From assembly GCA_036675035.1 (NCBI GenBank), contig JAKFFO010000217.1:1-50840 (forward strand): a stretch of DNA of 50,840 nt. Direction: 5' to 3'. This DNA comes from MESE01 sp036675035 (GTDB taxonomy: Bacteria > Pseudomonadota > Gammaproteobacteria > Burkholderiales > Burkholderiaceae_D). This document shows positions 17,716-25,730 of this stretch, piece by piece. Under the pieces are notes generated by a model. It saw only the letters and a program-made list of their open reading frames with translations. It was not told the origin of the DNA and ran no database searches. The position numbers were made by a program, and so were the translations under genes. Within the stretch, counting starts at the first letter, position 1, and each line of letters starts with the position of its first letter.

Positions 17716-18702
17716 TTATGCAAATCCGGCCACCGCGTGCGGCACATAAGGCTCTTCCAGTGAGGCAATTTCTTCGGGCGACAGATGCAGGGACAATGCG
17801 GCGACCGCGTCGTCCAGATGATGCGGCTTGGATGCGCCGACGATCGGGGCCGTGACGACCGGTTTCTGCAGCAGCCACGCCAGCGCCAGTTGCGCCATCG
17901 GCACACCGCGCGCCGCCGCGATTTCCGCCAGCCGGTCGATCACGGTGCGATCGGCTTCTTCCGCTTTTGCATAGAGACCCTTGCCGAACTCGTCGGTCTG
18001 CATGCGTTGCGTGGTCTCGCGCCAGCCGCGCGTCAGGCGGCCGCGCGCCAGCGGACTCCAGGGCAGCACACCGATTTTTTCCGCTGCGCATAATTGCAGC
18101 ATTTCGCGTTCTTCTTCGCGATACAGCAGATTGTAGTGATCCTGCATCGTTGCGAAACGCGTCCATCCGTGCCGGTCGGCCAGATGCAGCGCTTTCGAGA
18201 ATTGCCATGCGTACATCGACGATGCGCCGATATAGCGCACCTTGCCCGCCTTGACCAGGTCATGCAGCGCTTCCAGCGTTTCTTCGATCGGCGTCTGGTA
18301 ATCCCAGCGATGGGTCTGGTAAAGATCGATGTAATCGGTGCCCAACCGGTTCAGGCTGGCATCGACTTCGGTCATGATCGCCTTGCGCGAAAGGCCGGCG
18401 CCATTCGGCCCGGGGCGCATCCGGGAATGCACCTTGGTGGCAATCACCACTTCTTCGCGGCGGGTAAAGTCGCGCAGCGCGCGGCCCAGTATTTCTTCGC
18501 TGCTGCCGTCGGAATAGCTGTTGGCGGTATCGAAAAAATTGATGCCCAGGTCCAGCGCACGCTTGATCAACGGCTTGCCCTGATCTTCCGGCAGCGTCCA
18601 TGCATGCTTGCCGCGACCGGGATCGCCATAAGTCATGCAGCCAAGACACAGGCGCGACACTTGCAATCCCGTGTTGCCCAATCTTACATAATCCATCGTC
18701 AT
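17716..18702 (-). CDS. Aldo/keto reductase
   Basis: A 328-residue (beta/alpha)8 NADPH-dependent oxidoreductase. The catalytic tetrad is visible: Asp58 and Tyr63 in FFDTANSYSDG, Lys90 in IATKVH and His131 in YQTHRWD. The substrate-loop motif QDHYNLLYREEE and the C-terminal NADPH segment with PIVGASKPHHLDDAV match the YakC/AKR11-13-like group, including the typical N-terminal RLGNTGLQVSRLCLGCMTYG. It reduces aldehydes or ketones. It is a single gene between the lysR gene and the divergent beta-oxidation cluster, and a general detoxification role is likely. Confidence 0.9.
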   Translation of the reverse strand: MTMDYVRLGNTGLQVSRLCLGCMTYGDPGRGKHAWTLPEDQGKPLIKRALDLGINFFDTANSYSDGSSEEILGRALRDFTRREEVVIATKVHSRMRPGPNGAGLSRKAIMTEVDASLNRLGTDYIDLYQTHRWDYQTPIEETLEALHDLVKAGKVRYIGASSMYAWQFSKALHLADRHGWTRFATMQDHYNLLYREEEREMLQLCAAEKIGVLPWSPLARGRLTRGWRETTQRMQTDEFGKGLYAKAEEADRTVIDRLAEIAAARGVPMAQLALAWLLQKPVVTAPIVGASKPHHLDDAVAALSLHLSPEEIASLEEPYVPHAVAGFA

Positions 18703-19082
18703 CCTTTCGAATGCTGCTCGTCTCGTCTCGCCACGAAAGCGAATGATGCGCGGCCGGAAACAATGATGCTATCAGATCACACTACTCAGCGGCAGGCCGT
18801 TTTCCTGCGGCAGGTTAAGCAAAAATGAAACGCCTGTTTCAAAATGATGAATTGTAAGCCGCCGAAAGCTCGTCCATCCTGTGATCAGAATACGCATCGC
18901 GGATGACAGCGATGCCGCCGCTCGTTGCCGTGCCGGTCGCGTTACCGGCACATCGAATTCAAATTGCCTGCCGGAGAAAAGACTTTGTCGATGTCGAGCT
19001 TGCCCGATCAGTTTGCCCCATTGCGTAACCCCGCACGTTTCCTGTCCCGGCTATGGTTCCGGATCGCCCGCGAGAATCGCCG
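18703..19082. other. Divergent intergenic region, AKR / acyl-CoA ligase
   Basis: 380 bases without a gene. It should contain the promoters of the aldo/keto reductase (minus strand) and of the acyl-CoA ligase cluster (plus strand). The most notable element is the TGAAAC-N4-GTTTCA palindrome at 18826-18841. A weaker GCAGG...CCTGC inverted repeat lies just before it. Confidence 0.55.
18826..18841. promoter_or_regulatory. Putative TetR/PsrA-like operator
   Basis: A perfect inverted repeat, TGAAAC-GCCT-GTTTCA, in an A-rich setting. It contains GAAAC-N4-GTTTC, the form described for PsrA, a fatty-acyl-responsive TetR-family repressor of beta-oxidation genes. It lies about 240 bases upstream of the acyl-CoA ligase start. 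No tetR gene is in the window, so the regulator would be encoded elsewhere. Confidence 0.45.
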
Positions 19083-20645
19083 ATGAGTAATTCTCTCGAA
19101 GGCATCAGCCGCATCAGCGACATTCCGCGCCATTGGGCGAATGCGACGCCGGATGCGCCGGCCCTGATCGAAAACGGCGCGCCCCTCAGCTATGCTGCCT
19201 TGTGGCAATCGGTGCAGCAGGCGCGCCTGCTGCTTGAACAACGCGGCGTGCAAGCCGGCGACCGCGTGATGATCGTCAGTGAAAATTGCTCCGCGCAAAT
19301 TGCACTGCTGTTTGCGGTCGGCGAGCTGCAGGCATGGCCGGTGGTCGTGAATGCCCGCCTGTCGGTGCGCGAAATCGAAGTGATACGTGCGCATTGCACG
19401 CCGCGTCTGCAACTCTTTACGGTTGCCGTATCTCCGGATGCGCGCGCACATGCCGAGCATTATCATGCGCCCGAAGTCGATACCGTTCTCGGCCCGCTAT
19501 GCGTGTCGGCAACCGATCCGGCAGCATTGCCCGAACGATCGGAATTGACGGCGCAGGTCGCTGCGCTGATTTACACCTCGGGCACCACCGGCACGCCGAA
19601 AGGAGTGATGACCAGCCATCGCGGACTGCTGCATTTTGCACGGATTTCGAGCGCGTCGCGCAACATGGGACCAGCAGATGTCGCGCACGGCGTGCTGCCG
19701 ATATCGCATATCTTCGGTTTGGGAACGGTGCTGCTGGCGACCATGTATGCCGGCGCCAGCCTGTTCGTCGAACCGCGTTTCAGCCCAGAGCATACTTTGC
19801 GCGCGCTGGCGTCAGATCGCATTTCGATCCTGCAGGGCGTGCCCATCATGTTTACCCGCCTGCTGGCGCAGATCAGGGAAGCGGGCGGCCGGGGAGACGC
19901 CCCGCGGCTGCGCTATATCTATACCGGCGGCGCACCGCTCGACCCGACCATGAAACGCGACGTCGAAGCCATCTTCGGCCTGCCGCTGCATCACGGCTAC
20001 GGCATGACCGAATACGCCGGCTCGCTGTTCATCACGCGCATCGACCGCCCGCGCAGCGATACTTCCGCAGGCGAAATCGTGGCCGGCGCCGAATTGCGCA
20101 TCGTCGATGAAAACGGAAACGATGCGCCGGACGGCGAACCGGGCGAACTCTGGGTGCGCGGCCCGGGCACGATGCTCGGTTACTACCGGGCACCGGACGC
20201 GACCGCCGCCGCGTTGCTGCCGGGCGGCTGGCTCAACACCGGCGACATCGGCCGGGTCGATGCGGACGGCGCGCTGTTCATCGTCGGCCGCACCAAGGAT
20301 TTGATCATCCGCTCGGGATTCAACGTGTATCCGATCGAGGTCGAGTCGGTGATCAACAGTTTCCCCGGCGTGCGCCTGTCGGCAGTGATCGGACGCGATA
20401 CCGCCGACCGTAACGAGGAAGTAGTCGCGTTTATCGAAGCAAAACCCGGTGCCAGCCTGGACCTGGCCGCATTGCGGCTTTACCTGAAAGACCGGCTATC
20501 ACCATACAAGCGCCCGTCCGAGATTATTGAAATTCCGGCGATCCCGACCACCGCCAGCGGCAAGCTGTTGAAGCGCGAGCTGAAGCGGCTTGTGCATGAT
20601 GCCGCGCCGGCAGCCGCCGTATCCGAACACAGCATTTCCACTTAA
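19083..20645 (+). CDS. AMP-forming acyl-CoA synthetase
   Basis: ANL-superfamily ligase of 520 aa. Motifs in order: phosphate loop YTSGTTGTPKG (164-174), the GYGMTEYAG adenine-site motif, NTGDIG, GRTKDLIIRSGFNVYPIEVE at the domain hinge, and the C-terminal PTTASGKLLKREL with the catalytic Lys. It activates a carboxylic acid with ATP and CoA, the entry step for the beta-oxidation genes that follow. I chose the ATG at 19083 (MSNSLEG) because a weak GAGAA ribosome-binding site precedes it; an in-frame ATG at 19053 is an alternative. The substrate class (fatty, aromatic, terpenoid or steroid acid) cannot be read from sequence. Confidence 0.9.
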   Translation: MSNSLEGISRISDIPRHWANATPDAPALIENGAPLSYAALWQSVQQARLLLEQRGVQAGDRVMIVSENCSAQIALLFAVGELQAWPVVVNARLSVREIEVIRAHCTPRLQLFTVAVSPDARAHAEHYHAPEVDTVLGPLCVSATDPAALPERSELTAQVAALIYTSGTTGTPKGVMTSHRGLLHFARISSASRNMGPADVAHGVLPISHIFGLGTVLLATMYAGASLFVEPRFSPEHTLRALASDRISILQGVPIMFTRLLAQIREAGGRGDAPRLRYIYTGGAPLDPTMKRDVEAIFGLPLHHGYGMTEYAGSLFITRIDRPRSDTSAGEIVAGAELRIVDENGNDAPDGEPGELWVRGPGTMLGYYRAPDATAAALLPGGWLNTGDIGRVDADGALFIVGRTKDLIIRSGFNVYPIEVESVINSFPGVRLSAVIGRDTADRNEEVVAFIEAKPGASLDLAALRLYLKDRLSPYKRPSEIIEIPAIPTTASGKLLKRELKRLVHDAAPAAAVSEHSIST

Positions 20646-20661
20646 AAAGAGGAACGTTTAC

Positions 20662-21063
20662 ATGAGCGACCCGAATCCGGCTTTCGAAGCGTCCGGCCCC
20701 CAGAAAATCTACTTCGATGGATTGAAAAGCGGCGTGTTCCGCATCCAGCGCTGTTCCGCATGCAGCAAGCATGTGTTCTTTCCGCGCGTACTGTGCAATC
20801 ACTGCGGCTCGCCCGAACTGGCATGGGTCGATGCGAGCGGCAAAGGCACGGTGTATTCGACCACGGTGGTACGGCGCAAGGCCGATGCCGGCGGCGATAT
20901 CAACATCGCGCTGATCGACCTTGAAGAAAACGTGCGGCTGATGAGCCGGGTCGACGGTATGGCGCCGGAAGATGTCGCAATCGGAATGCGGGTCAAGGCT
21001 GCAATCGTCACTGAAAACGAGCAGCCGCTGCTGGTGTTCCACCGGAACGAGGTGGCATCATGA
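20662..21063 (+). CDS. DUF35 / OB-fold zinc-ribbon protein, thiolase partner
   Basis: A 133-residue protein with an N-terminal helix, a rubredoxin-like zinc ribbon (Cys31-x2-Cys34 and Cys45-x2-Cys48 in CSACSKHVFFPRVLCNHC) and a C-terminal OB fold. Such proteins form complexes with thiolase-fold enzymes, as in the ChsH2-DUF35/Ltp2 aldolase of cholesterol side-chain degradation, where they contact the CoA moiety. The start at 20662 follows AAAGAGGAA with good spacing. The stop overlaps the next gene by 4 bases, indicating tight coupling with the thiolase-like partner. Confidence 0.88.
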   Translation: MSDPNPAFEASGPQKIYFDGLKSGVFRIQRCSACSKHVFFPRVLCNHCGSPELAWVDASGKGTVYSTTVVRRKADAGGDINIALIDLEENVRLMSRVDGMAPEDVAIGMRVKAAIVTENEQPLLVFHRNEVAS

Positions 21064-22232
21064 GCGCGCGCGACTTGCGGGGATCGGTAGCAATCGTCGG
21101 CGTCGGGCATGCCGGCCTGGGCGAAGCGCATGGCCGCACCGAAATGGAAATACTGGCGGAAGCCGCACACAATGCGGTACGCGAAGCCGGGCTCAGCATG
21201 CGCGACATCGACGGCCTGGCCACCGCCAGCGTGAGTTCGACCATGTGGGCGCTGCCGGTGGCCGAGTATCTCGGGGTCAATCCGGCATTCGTCGACAGCA
21301 CCATGCTGGGTGGCTCCAGCTTCGTGTCGCACATGCTGCCGGCGGCACTGGCGCTGAACGCGGGGCTGTGCGATGCGGTACTGGTTTGCTACGGCAGCAC
21401 CCAACGGACCTCGACCTTCGGCCGCAAGGAAATCGCCAAGGTGCGGCCGATGCTCGATCCGCAACCATATGAATTTCCATATCAGCCGGCAATGCCGGTT
21501 ACCGCCTATGCGCTGGCCGCGGCGCGCCACATGCATCAGTACGGCACCACGCGCGAGCAACTGGCCGAAGTCGCGGTTGCCGCGCGCAACTGGGCGAAAC
21601 TCAATCCGGAAGCATTCATGCGCGATCCGTTGTCGGTTGAAGACGTGCTCGCGGCACGCATGGTGGCCGATCCGCTGACCGTGCGCGACTGCTGCCTGGT
21701 GACCGACGGCGCCGGCGCCTATGTGATGACGCGCGCGGATCGCGCGCGTCATCTGCCGAACAAGCCGGTCTACCTGCTCGGCAATGCCACCGCGACCCGG
21801 CACCGGCAAATATCGTCGATGCCGGACCTGACCGTAACCGCAGCGCGCGAGTCGGGCGAACGCGCATATGCGATGGCCGGGATGACGCCGGCCGACATCG
21901 ACATGGTCCAGCTGTACGACGCATTCACGATCAATACGATCCTGTTCCTGGAAGACCTCGGCTTCTGCAAGAAAGGCGAAGGCGGCGCATTTGTGTCGGG
22001 CGGTGCGATCGCGCCGGGCGGACGGCTGCCGGTCAACACCAACGGCGGCGGCCTGTCCTGCACCCATCCCGGCATGTACGGCATCTTCATCGCGATCGAA
22101 GCGGTGCGCCAGCTGCGCGGCGAATGCGGTGCACGCCAGGTGGCGAATGCAAAGACCGCGCTGGTGCATGGCAACGGCGGCACGCTGTCGTCGCAGGCGA
22201 CGTCGATACTTGGCACTGAAGCGGCGCTGTAA
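21060..22232 (+). CDS. Thiolase-fold lipid-transfer-type enzyme lacking catalytic cysteines
   Basis: SCP-x/Ltp-type thiolase-fold protein of 390 aa. The position where thiolases carry the nucleophilic Cys reads GGSSF (84-88). The C-terminal CxG motif is replaced by HGNGG (370-374). His336 in THPG remains, and YDAFT (286-290) and Tyr340 are kept as in Ltp-type enzymes. This pattern matches Ltp2-like retro-aldolases, which cleave a beta-hydroxyacyl-CoA to propionyl-CoA and a ketone or aldehyde, rather than true thiolases. The coupled DUF35 gene supports this. A non-catalytic or acyltransferase role is the alternative. Confidence 0.82.
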   Translation: MSARDLRGSVAIVGVGHAGLGEAHGRTEMEILAEAAHNAVREAGLSMRDIDGLATASVSSTMWALPVAEYLGVNPAFVDSTMLGGSSFVSHMLPAALALNAGLCDAVLVCYGSTQRTSTFGRKEIAKVRPMLDPQPYEFPYQPAMPVTAYALAAARHMHQYGTTREQLAEVAVAARNWAKLNPEAFMRDPLSVEDVLAARMVADPLTVRDCCLVTDGAGAYVMTRADRARHLPNKPVYLLGNATATRHRQISSMPDLTVTAARESGERAYAMAGMTPADIDMVQLYDAFTINTILFLEDLGFCKKGEGGAFVSGGAIAPGGRLPVNTNGGGLSCTHPGMYGIFIAIEAVRQLRGECGARQVANAKTALVHGNGGTLSSQATSILGTEAAL

Positions 22233-22248
22233 ATTTGTAGCGCCTTGC

Positions 22249-22356
22249 ACCCTTCTCCCGCGAGCGGGAGAAGGGGCGGGGATGAGGGAGATTGAACGAG
22301 CCCCGCTTTTACAACCTCCCTCACTCCCCTCCTCTCTCCCGCTTGCGGGAGAGAGG
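22249..22356. repeat. Dispersed GC-rich hairpin repeat, copy D (double)
   Basis: Two hairpins: CCCTTCTCCCGC pairing with GCGGGAGAAGGG (22250-22275), then a lead GAGCCCCGCTTTTACAACCT and a second hairpin CCTCTCTCCCGC pairing with GCGGGAGAGAGG (about 22330-22355). The lead is nearly identical to that of copy B at 2900-2920. It fills the 199-base gap between the thiolase-like and SDR genes within an otherwise tight operon. Confidence 0.75.
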
Positions 22357-22431
22357 AGCCAAAGGCAAATATGCTCCGGCGCCAATCATTGGCGGCGTTC
22401 ACAATACGCAGCAAATTCAAAGGACAAAAAC

Positions 22432-23352
22432 ATGAATAACCCAAAAATGGTAGACGGCAAAGTAGTCGTGGTAACCGGCGCCGGCGGCGGGATCGGCCGC
22501 GATATCGCGCTGGCAATGGCACGCTACGGCGCAAAAGTGGTGGTCAACGATATCGGTGCGTCGCTGACCGGCGAAGGCCGCGACACCGGCCCGGCGCAGC
22601 AGGTCGTGGATGAAATCAAGGCGATGGGCGGCGAGGCGATTGCGGACGGCAACAGCGTGTCCGAAGCCGCCAGTGCAACAAAGATCATCGAATCGGCAAT
22701 CGCCGCGTTCGGGCGCATCGATTGCGTGGTGAACAACGCCGGCATCCTGCGCGACCGGATTTTTCACAAGATGGGCACCGATGAATGGGATGCGGTACTG
22801 AAAGTCCACCTGTACGGTGCGTACTACATGAGCCGTGCCGCGGCGCCGCACTTCAAGGAACAGGAATCCGGCTGCCTGGTCCATATGACATCGACCTCGG
22901 GATTGATCGGCAACCAGGGACAGGCCAATTACTCGGCGGCCAAGCTCGGCATCACGGCACTGTCGAAATCGATCGCGCTCGACATGCAGAAATTCAATGT
23001 GCGTTCGAATTGCATCGCGCCGTTTGCATGGAGCCGGATGATCAGCTCGATCCCGGTCGAGACGCCGGCGCAGCAGGCGCGGGTCGACAAGATCAAGCAG
23101 ATGACGCCGGCCAAGATCGCGCCGCTCGCGGTGTTTCTTGCCAGCGACGCCGCGTCGGAAGTCAATGCGCAGGTGTTCACGGTGCGTAACAACGAGATAT
23201 TCCTGATGAGCCAGCCGCGCCCGGTACGCTCGGTACACCGCTCCGAAGGCTGGACGCCCGAAAGCATTGCCGAACACGGGATGCCGGCGCTGAAATCGTC
23301 GTTCTTCGGGCTCGACCGCTCCGGCGATGTGTTCAGCTGGGACCCGATCTGA
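22432..23352 (+). CDS. SDR, MFE-2/HSD17B4-like 3-hydroxyacyl-CoA dehydrogenase
   Basis: Short-chain dehydrogenase of 306 aa. It has TGAGGGIG (15-22), the VVVNDIGASLTGEGRD segment typical of the multifunctional-enzyme-2 (HSD17B4) dehydrogenase domain, NNAG (101-104) and the active-site pair Tyr167/Lys171 (YSAAK). The Asp40 following the second beta strand indicates NAD+. About 60 extra C-terminal residues follow the SDR core. It would oxidise a 3-hydroxyacyl-CoA, or another hydroxyl on the substrate, in the same pathway as its neighbours. The start at 22432 is preceded by AAAGGAC; upstream in-frame codons run through the thiolase gene and the repeat and are rejected. Confidence 0.88.
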   Translation: MNNPKMVDGKVVVVTGAGGGIGRDIALAMARYGAKVVVNDIGASLTGEGRDTGPAQQVVDEIKAMGGEAIADGNSVSEAASATKIIESAIAAFGRIDCVVNNAGILRDRIFHKMGTDEWDAVLKVHLYGAYYMSRAAAPHFKEQESGCLVHMTSTSGLIGNQGQANYSAAKLGITALSKSIALDMQKFNVRSNCIAPFAWSRMISSIPVETPAQQARVDKIKQMTPAKIAPLAVFLASDAASEVNAQVFTVRNNEIFLMSQPRPVRSVHRSEGWTPESIAEHGMPALKSSFFGLDRSGDVFSWDPI

Positions 23353-23398
23353 GCACGCCGGCCACGCGCCGCGAGGCAGCAACCAATGAGAGCAAGTC

Positions 23399-25702
23399 AT
23401 GACGACTGATACCCTGGACGATTTCCGCGACAGCGCACGCGATCTGCTGGAACGCGGCAACTACCTGCAGCGTACGCGCGACATGCGCGGCACTGCATCC
23501 GGTTTCGATCGCACCGCCTGGCGCAACATTGCCGGTGCCGGCTGGCTGTCGGTATTGCTGCCGGCGGAGCTCGACGGACTTGAACTGGGGCTGCGCGAAA
23601 TCGCGGCGATCAGCGAAGAAGCCGGGGCGCATCTGATGCCTGAACCGTTCATCGCTGCGGGAGTGCAGTTTGCACGGATACTGTGCAAAGCTCCCGACAG
23701 CGAACTGAGGACCAGGCTAGCCGCGGCACTGACCGAAGGCCGGCTGGTTGCGGGGGTGGCCTGCCAGGAACGCGCCGGACAGCACGACCGCGATTCGATC
23801 GAAACCAGTGCGACCGATGGCGGGCAGCACCTGATCCTTAACGGCCGCAAGCAGTTTGTCGTTCCCGGCAGCGGCGCGGACGGCTGGGTGGTATCCGCCC
23901 TCGTCGCCGGCCGGCCGGGATTGTTCTGGGTGCCTGCCGATACCGCCGGCGTGTCGCTCGAAGATGAACGCCGCATCGACGGCAGCGTGATGGCTACGCT
24001 CACGTTCAAGCAGATGCGAGTCCCGGCGGCCAGCATGCTGATCGATGGGGAAACGGCACATGACGCAATTGCAGCGGCAAACGACGCGGCACGGATTGCG
24101 CAAGGCGCCGAACTGATCGGCGTGGCGCGGCGGGCACTGTCGCTGATGCTCGAGTACCTGAACACCCGCCAGCAGTTCGGCAAACCGATCGGCAGTTTCC
24201 AGGCGCTGCAGCACCGCGCAGTGGACGCGTTCATCCAGGTCGAGCTGGCCTCGGCGTGTATGGCGGAAGCGCTGGAGATGATCGACCGCGCACCTGATAC
24301 CGAGAGTGCGATGGCGAGCCGGATCAAGGCCCGCTGCGCGCATGCGGCGCTACTGGTCACCCGGCTGGCGATCCAGTTCCACGGTGCGATGGGCTTTACC
24401 GACGAATGCGATGTCGGACTGTATTTCAAGCGCGCCCTCGCGCTTTCCGCTTTGCTCGGCAATGCGGTACAGCATCGGCAGCGCTATTTCGCGCTGCAGG
24501 GCGGCGAGCCGATGCAGGAGGCCGCTGCCGCTGCCGACGCCGCGACACCGTCGCAAGCCGAATGGGAAGCGATGCCGGAAGAAGATTTCCGGCGCATGGT
24601 GCGCAGCTTTTTCCAACGTAACTATCCGCCGCATCTGCGCAACATGTCGCGCCGCCTGCACTGGCCCGAGATCAGGGACTGGTACTTCACGCTGTCGAAG
24701 CAAGGCTGGATCGCTCCGGCCTGGCCCAGCAAGTTCGGCGGCATGGGACTGCCACCCGACAAGCTGCTGGCATTCATCGACGAGCAGGAAAAATTCGGCG
24801 TCGCGCGTGCGCCGGACCAGGGCATCGTGATGGTGGGGCCGCTTCTGATCAAGCACGGCAACGCAGAACAGCAGCAAACATTTCTTCCGAAAATACTGAG
24901 CGGCGAACATATCTGGTGCCAGGGGTATTCGGAGCCCAATGCCGGGTCCGACCTGGCTTCGCTGCGCACCGAAGCGGTGATCGACGGCGACGACTTCGTG
25001 GTGAACGGCCAGAAGATCTGGTGCACGCTGGCGCAGGACGCAACCCATGTTTTTTTATTGGTGCGCACCGACAAGTCCGCCAGAAAGCAGGCCGGCATCA
25101 GCTTCCTGCTGGTTGATCTCGCAACGCCGGGCATCACGATCAGGCCGATCCGCGACATCGCCGGCCACGAGGAATTCTGCGAAGTGTTTTTCGACAATGT
25201 ACGCGTGCCGCGCGCCAACATCGTCGGCGAGATGAATGGCGGCTGGAGCATTGCCAAGGCCTTGCTCGGATTCGAACGGATTTTCCTCGGCAGTCCACGC
25301 CAATCGCAATATGCGCTGGCACAGCTCGACCAGCTGGCCCGTGTGCGCGGATTGTTCGACGATCCGGCATTCGTCGCGCGCTTCGCGGAACTGCAACTCG
25401 ATGTCGCCGATCTGAGCGCGTCGTATGCCCGTTTTGCCGACATCGTGAAGCGCGGTGAAAACCTGCCTGCAAGTGTGTCGCTGCTGAAAATCGTCGCGAC
25501 CGAAACCTATCAGAAGATCGGCATGCTGCTGGTCGAGTCCGCCGATGAATCGGCCGGACAAAGCGGCGACGCGCAATTCGGCGGCCAGCGCATCAATATC
25601 CTGGCGCCGCTGCTCAACGCGACCTCGGCCACGATTTACGGCGGCACCAATGAAATCCAGCGCAACATCATCGCGAAGCAGGTTTTGAATCTGCCGGACT
25701 GA
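23399..25702 (+). CDS. Double-length (fused) acyl-CoA dehydrogenase
   Basis: A 767-residue protein made of two acyl-CoA dehydrogenase modules. The N-terminal module (about 1-365) is divergent: it keeps FHGAMGFTDECDVGLYFKRA (328-347) but has no EGT-type catalytic segment. A linker rich in Ala (about 370-390) leads to the C-terminal module (about 395-767), which has the FAD/substrate motif SEPNAGSDLASLRTEA (511-526), NGQKIWCT (536-543) and YGGTNEIQRNI (747-757). Gly replaces the usual Glu of YEGT, so Glu626 in GFERIF is the candidate base. The layout resembles FadE34-type steroid side-chain dehydrogenases, where one chain equals an alpha/beta pair. It fits the neighbouring Ltp2-like and DUF35 genes. 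Confidence 0.88.
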   Translation: MTTDTLDDFRDSARDLLERGNYLQRTRDMRGTASGFDRTAWRNIAGAGWLSVLLPAELDGLELGLREIAAISEEAGAHLMPEPFIAAGVQFARILCKAPDSELRTRLAAALTEGRLVAGVACQERAGQHDRDSIETSATDGGQHLILNGRKQFVVPGSGADGWVVSALVAGRPGLFWVPADTAGVSLEDERRIDGSVMATLTFKQMRVPAASMLIDGETAHDAIAAANDAARIAQGAELIGVARRALSLMLEYLNTRQQFGKPIGSFQALQHRAVDAFIQVELASACMAEALEMIDRAPDTESAMASRIKARCAHAALLVTRLAIQFHGAMGFTDECDVGLYFKRALALSALLGNAVQHRQRYFALQGGEPMQEAAAAADAATPSQAEWEAMPEEDFRRMVRSFFQRNYPPHLRNMSRRLHWPEIRDWYFTLSKQGWIAPAWPSKFGGMGLPPDKLLAFIDEQEKFGVARAPDQGIVMVGPLLIKHGNAEQQQTFLPKILSGEHIWCQGYSEPNAGSDLASLRTEAVIDGDDFVVNGQKIWCTLAQDATHVFLLVRTDKSARKQAGISFLLVDLATPGITIRPIRDIAGHEEFCEVFFDNVRVPRANIVGEMNGGWSIAKALLGFERIFLGSPRQSQYALAQLDQLARVRGLFDDPAFVARFAELQLDVADLSASYARFADIVKRGENLPASVSLLKIVATETYQKIGMLLVESADESAGQSGDAQFGGQRINILAPLLNATSATIYGGTNEIQRNIIAKQVLNLPD

Positions 25703-25730
25703 CACAGCAGCTCCACGCAAGGAAGACCAT

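Noticed and set aside
20799..22385. Minus-strand open frame of 528 codons opposite the DUF35 and thiolase-like genes
   Set aside because: It is an antisense shadow of genes with visible zinc-ribbon and thiolase-fold motifs.
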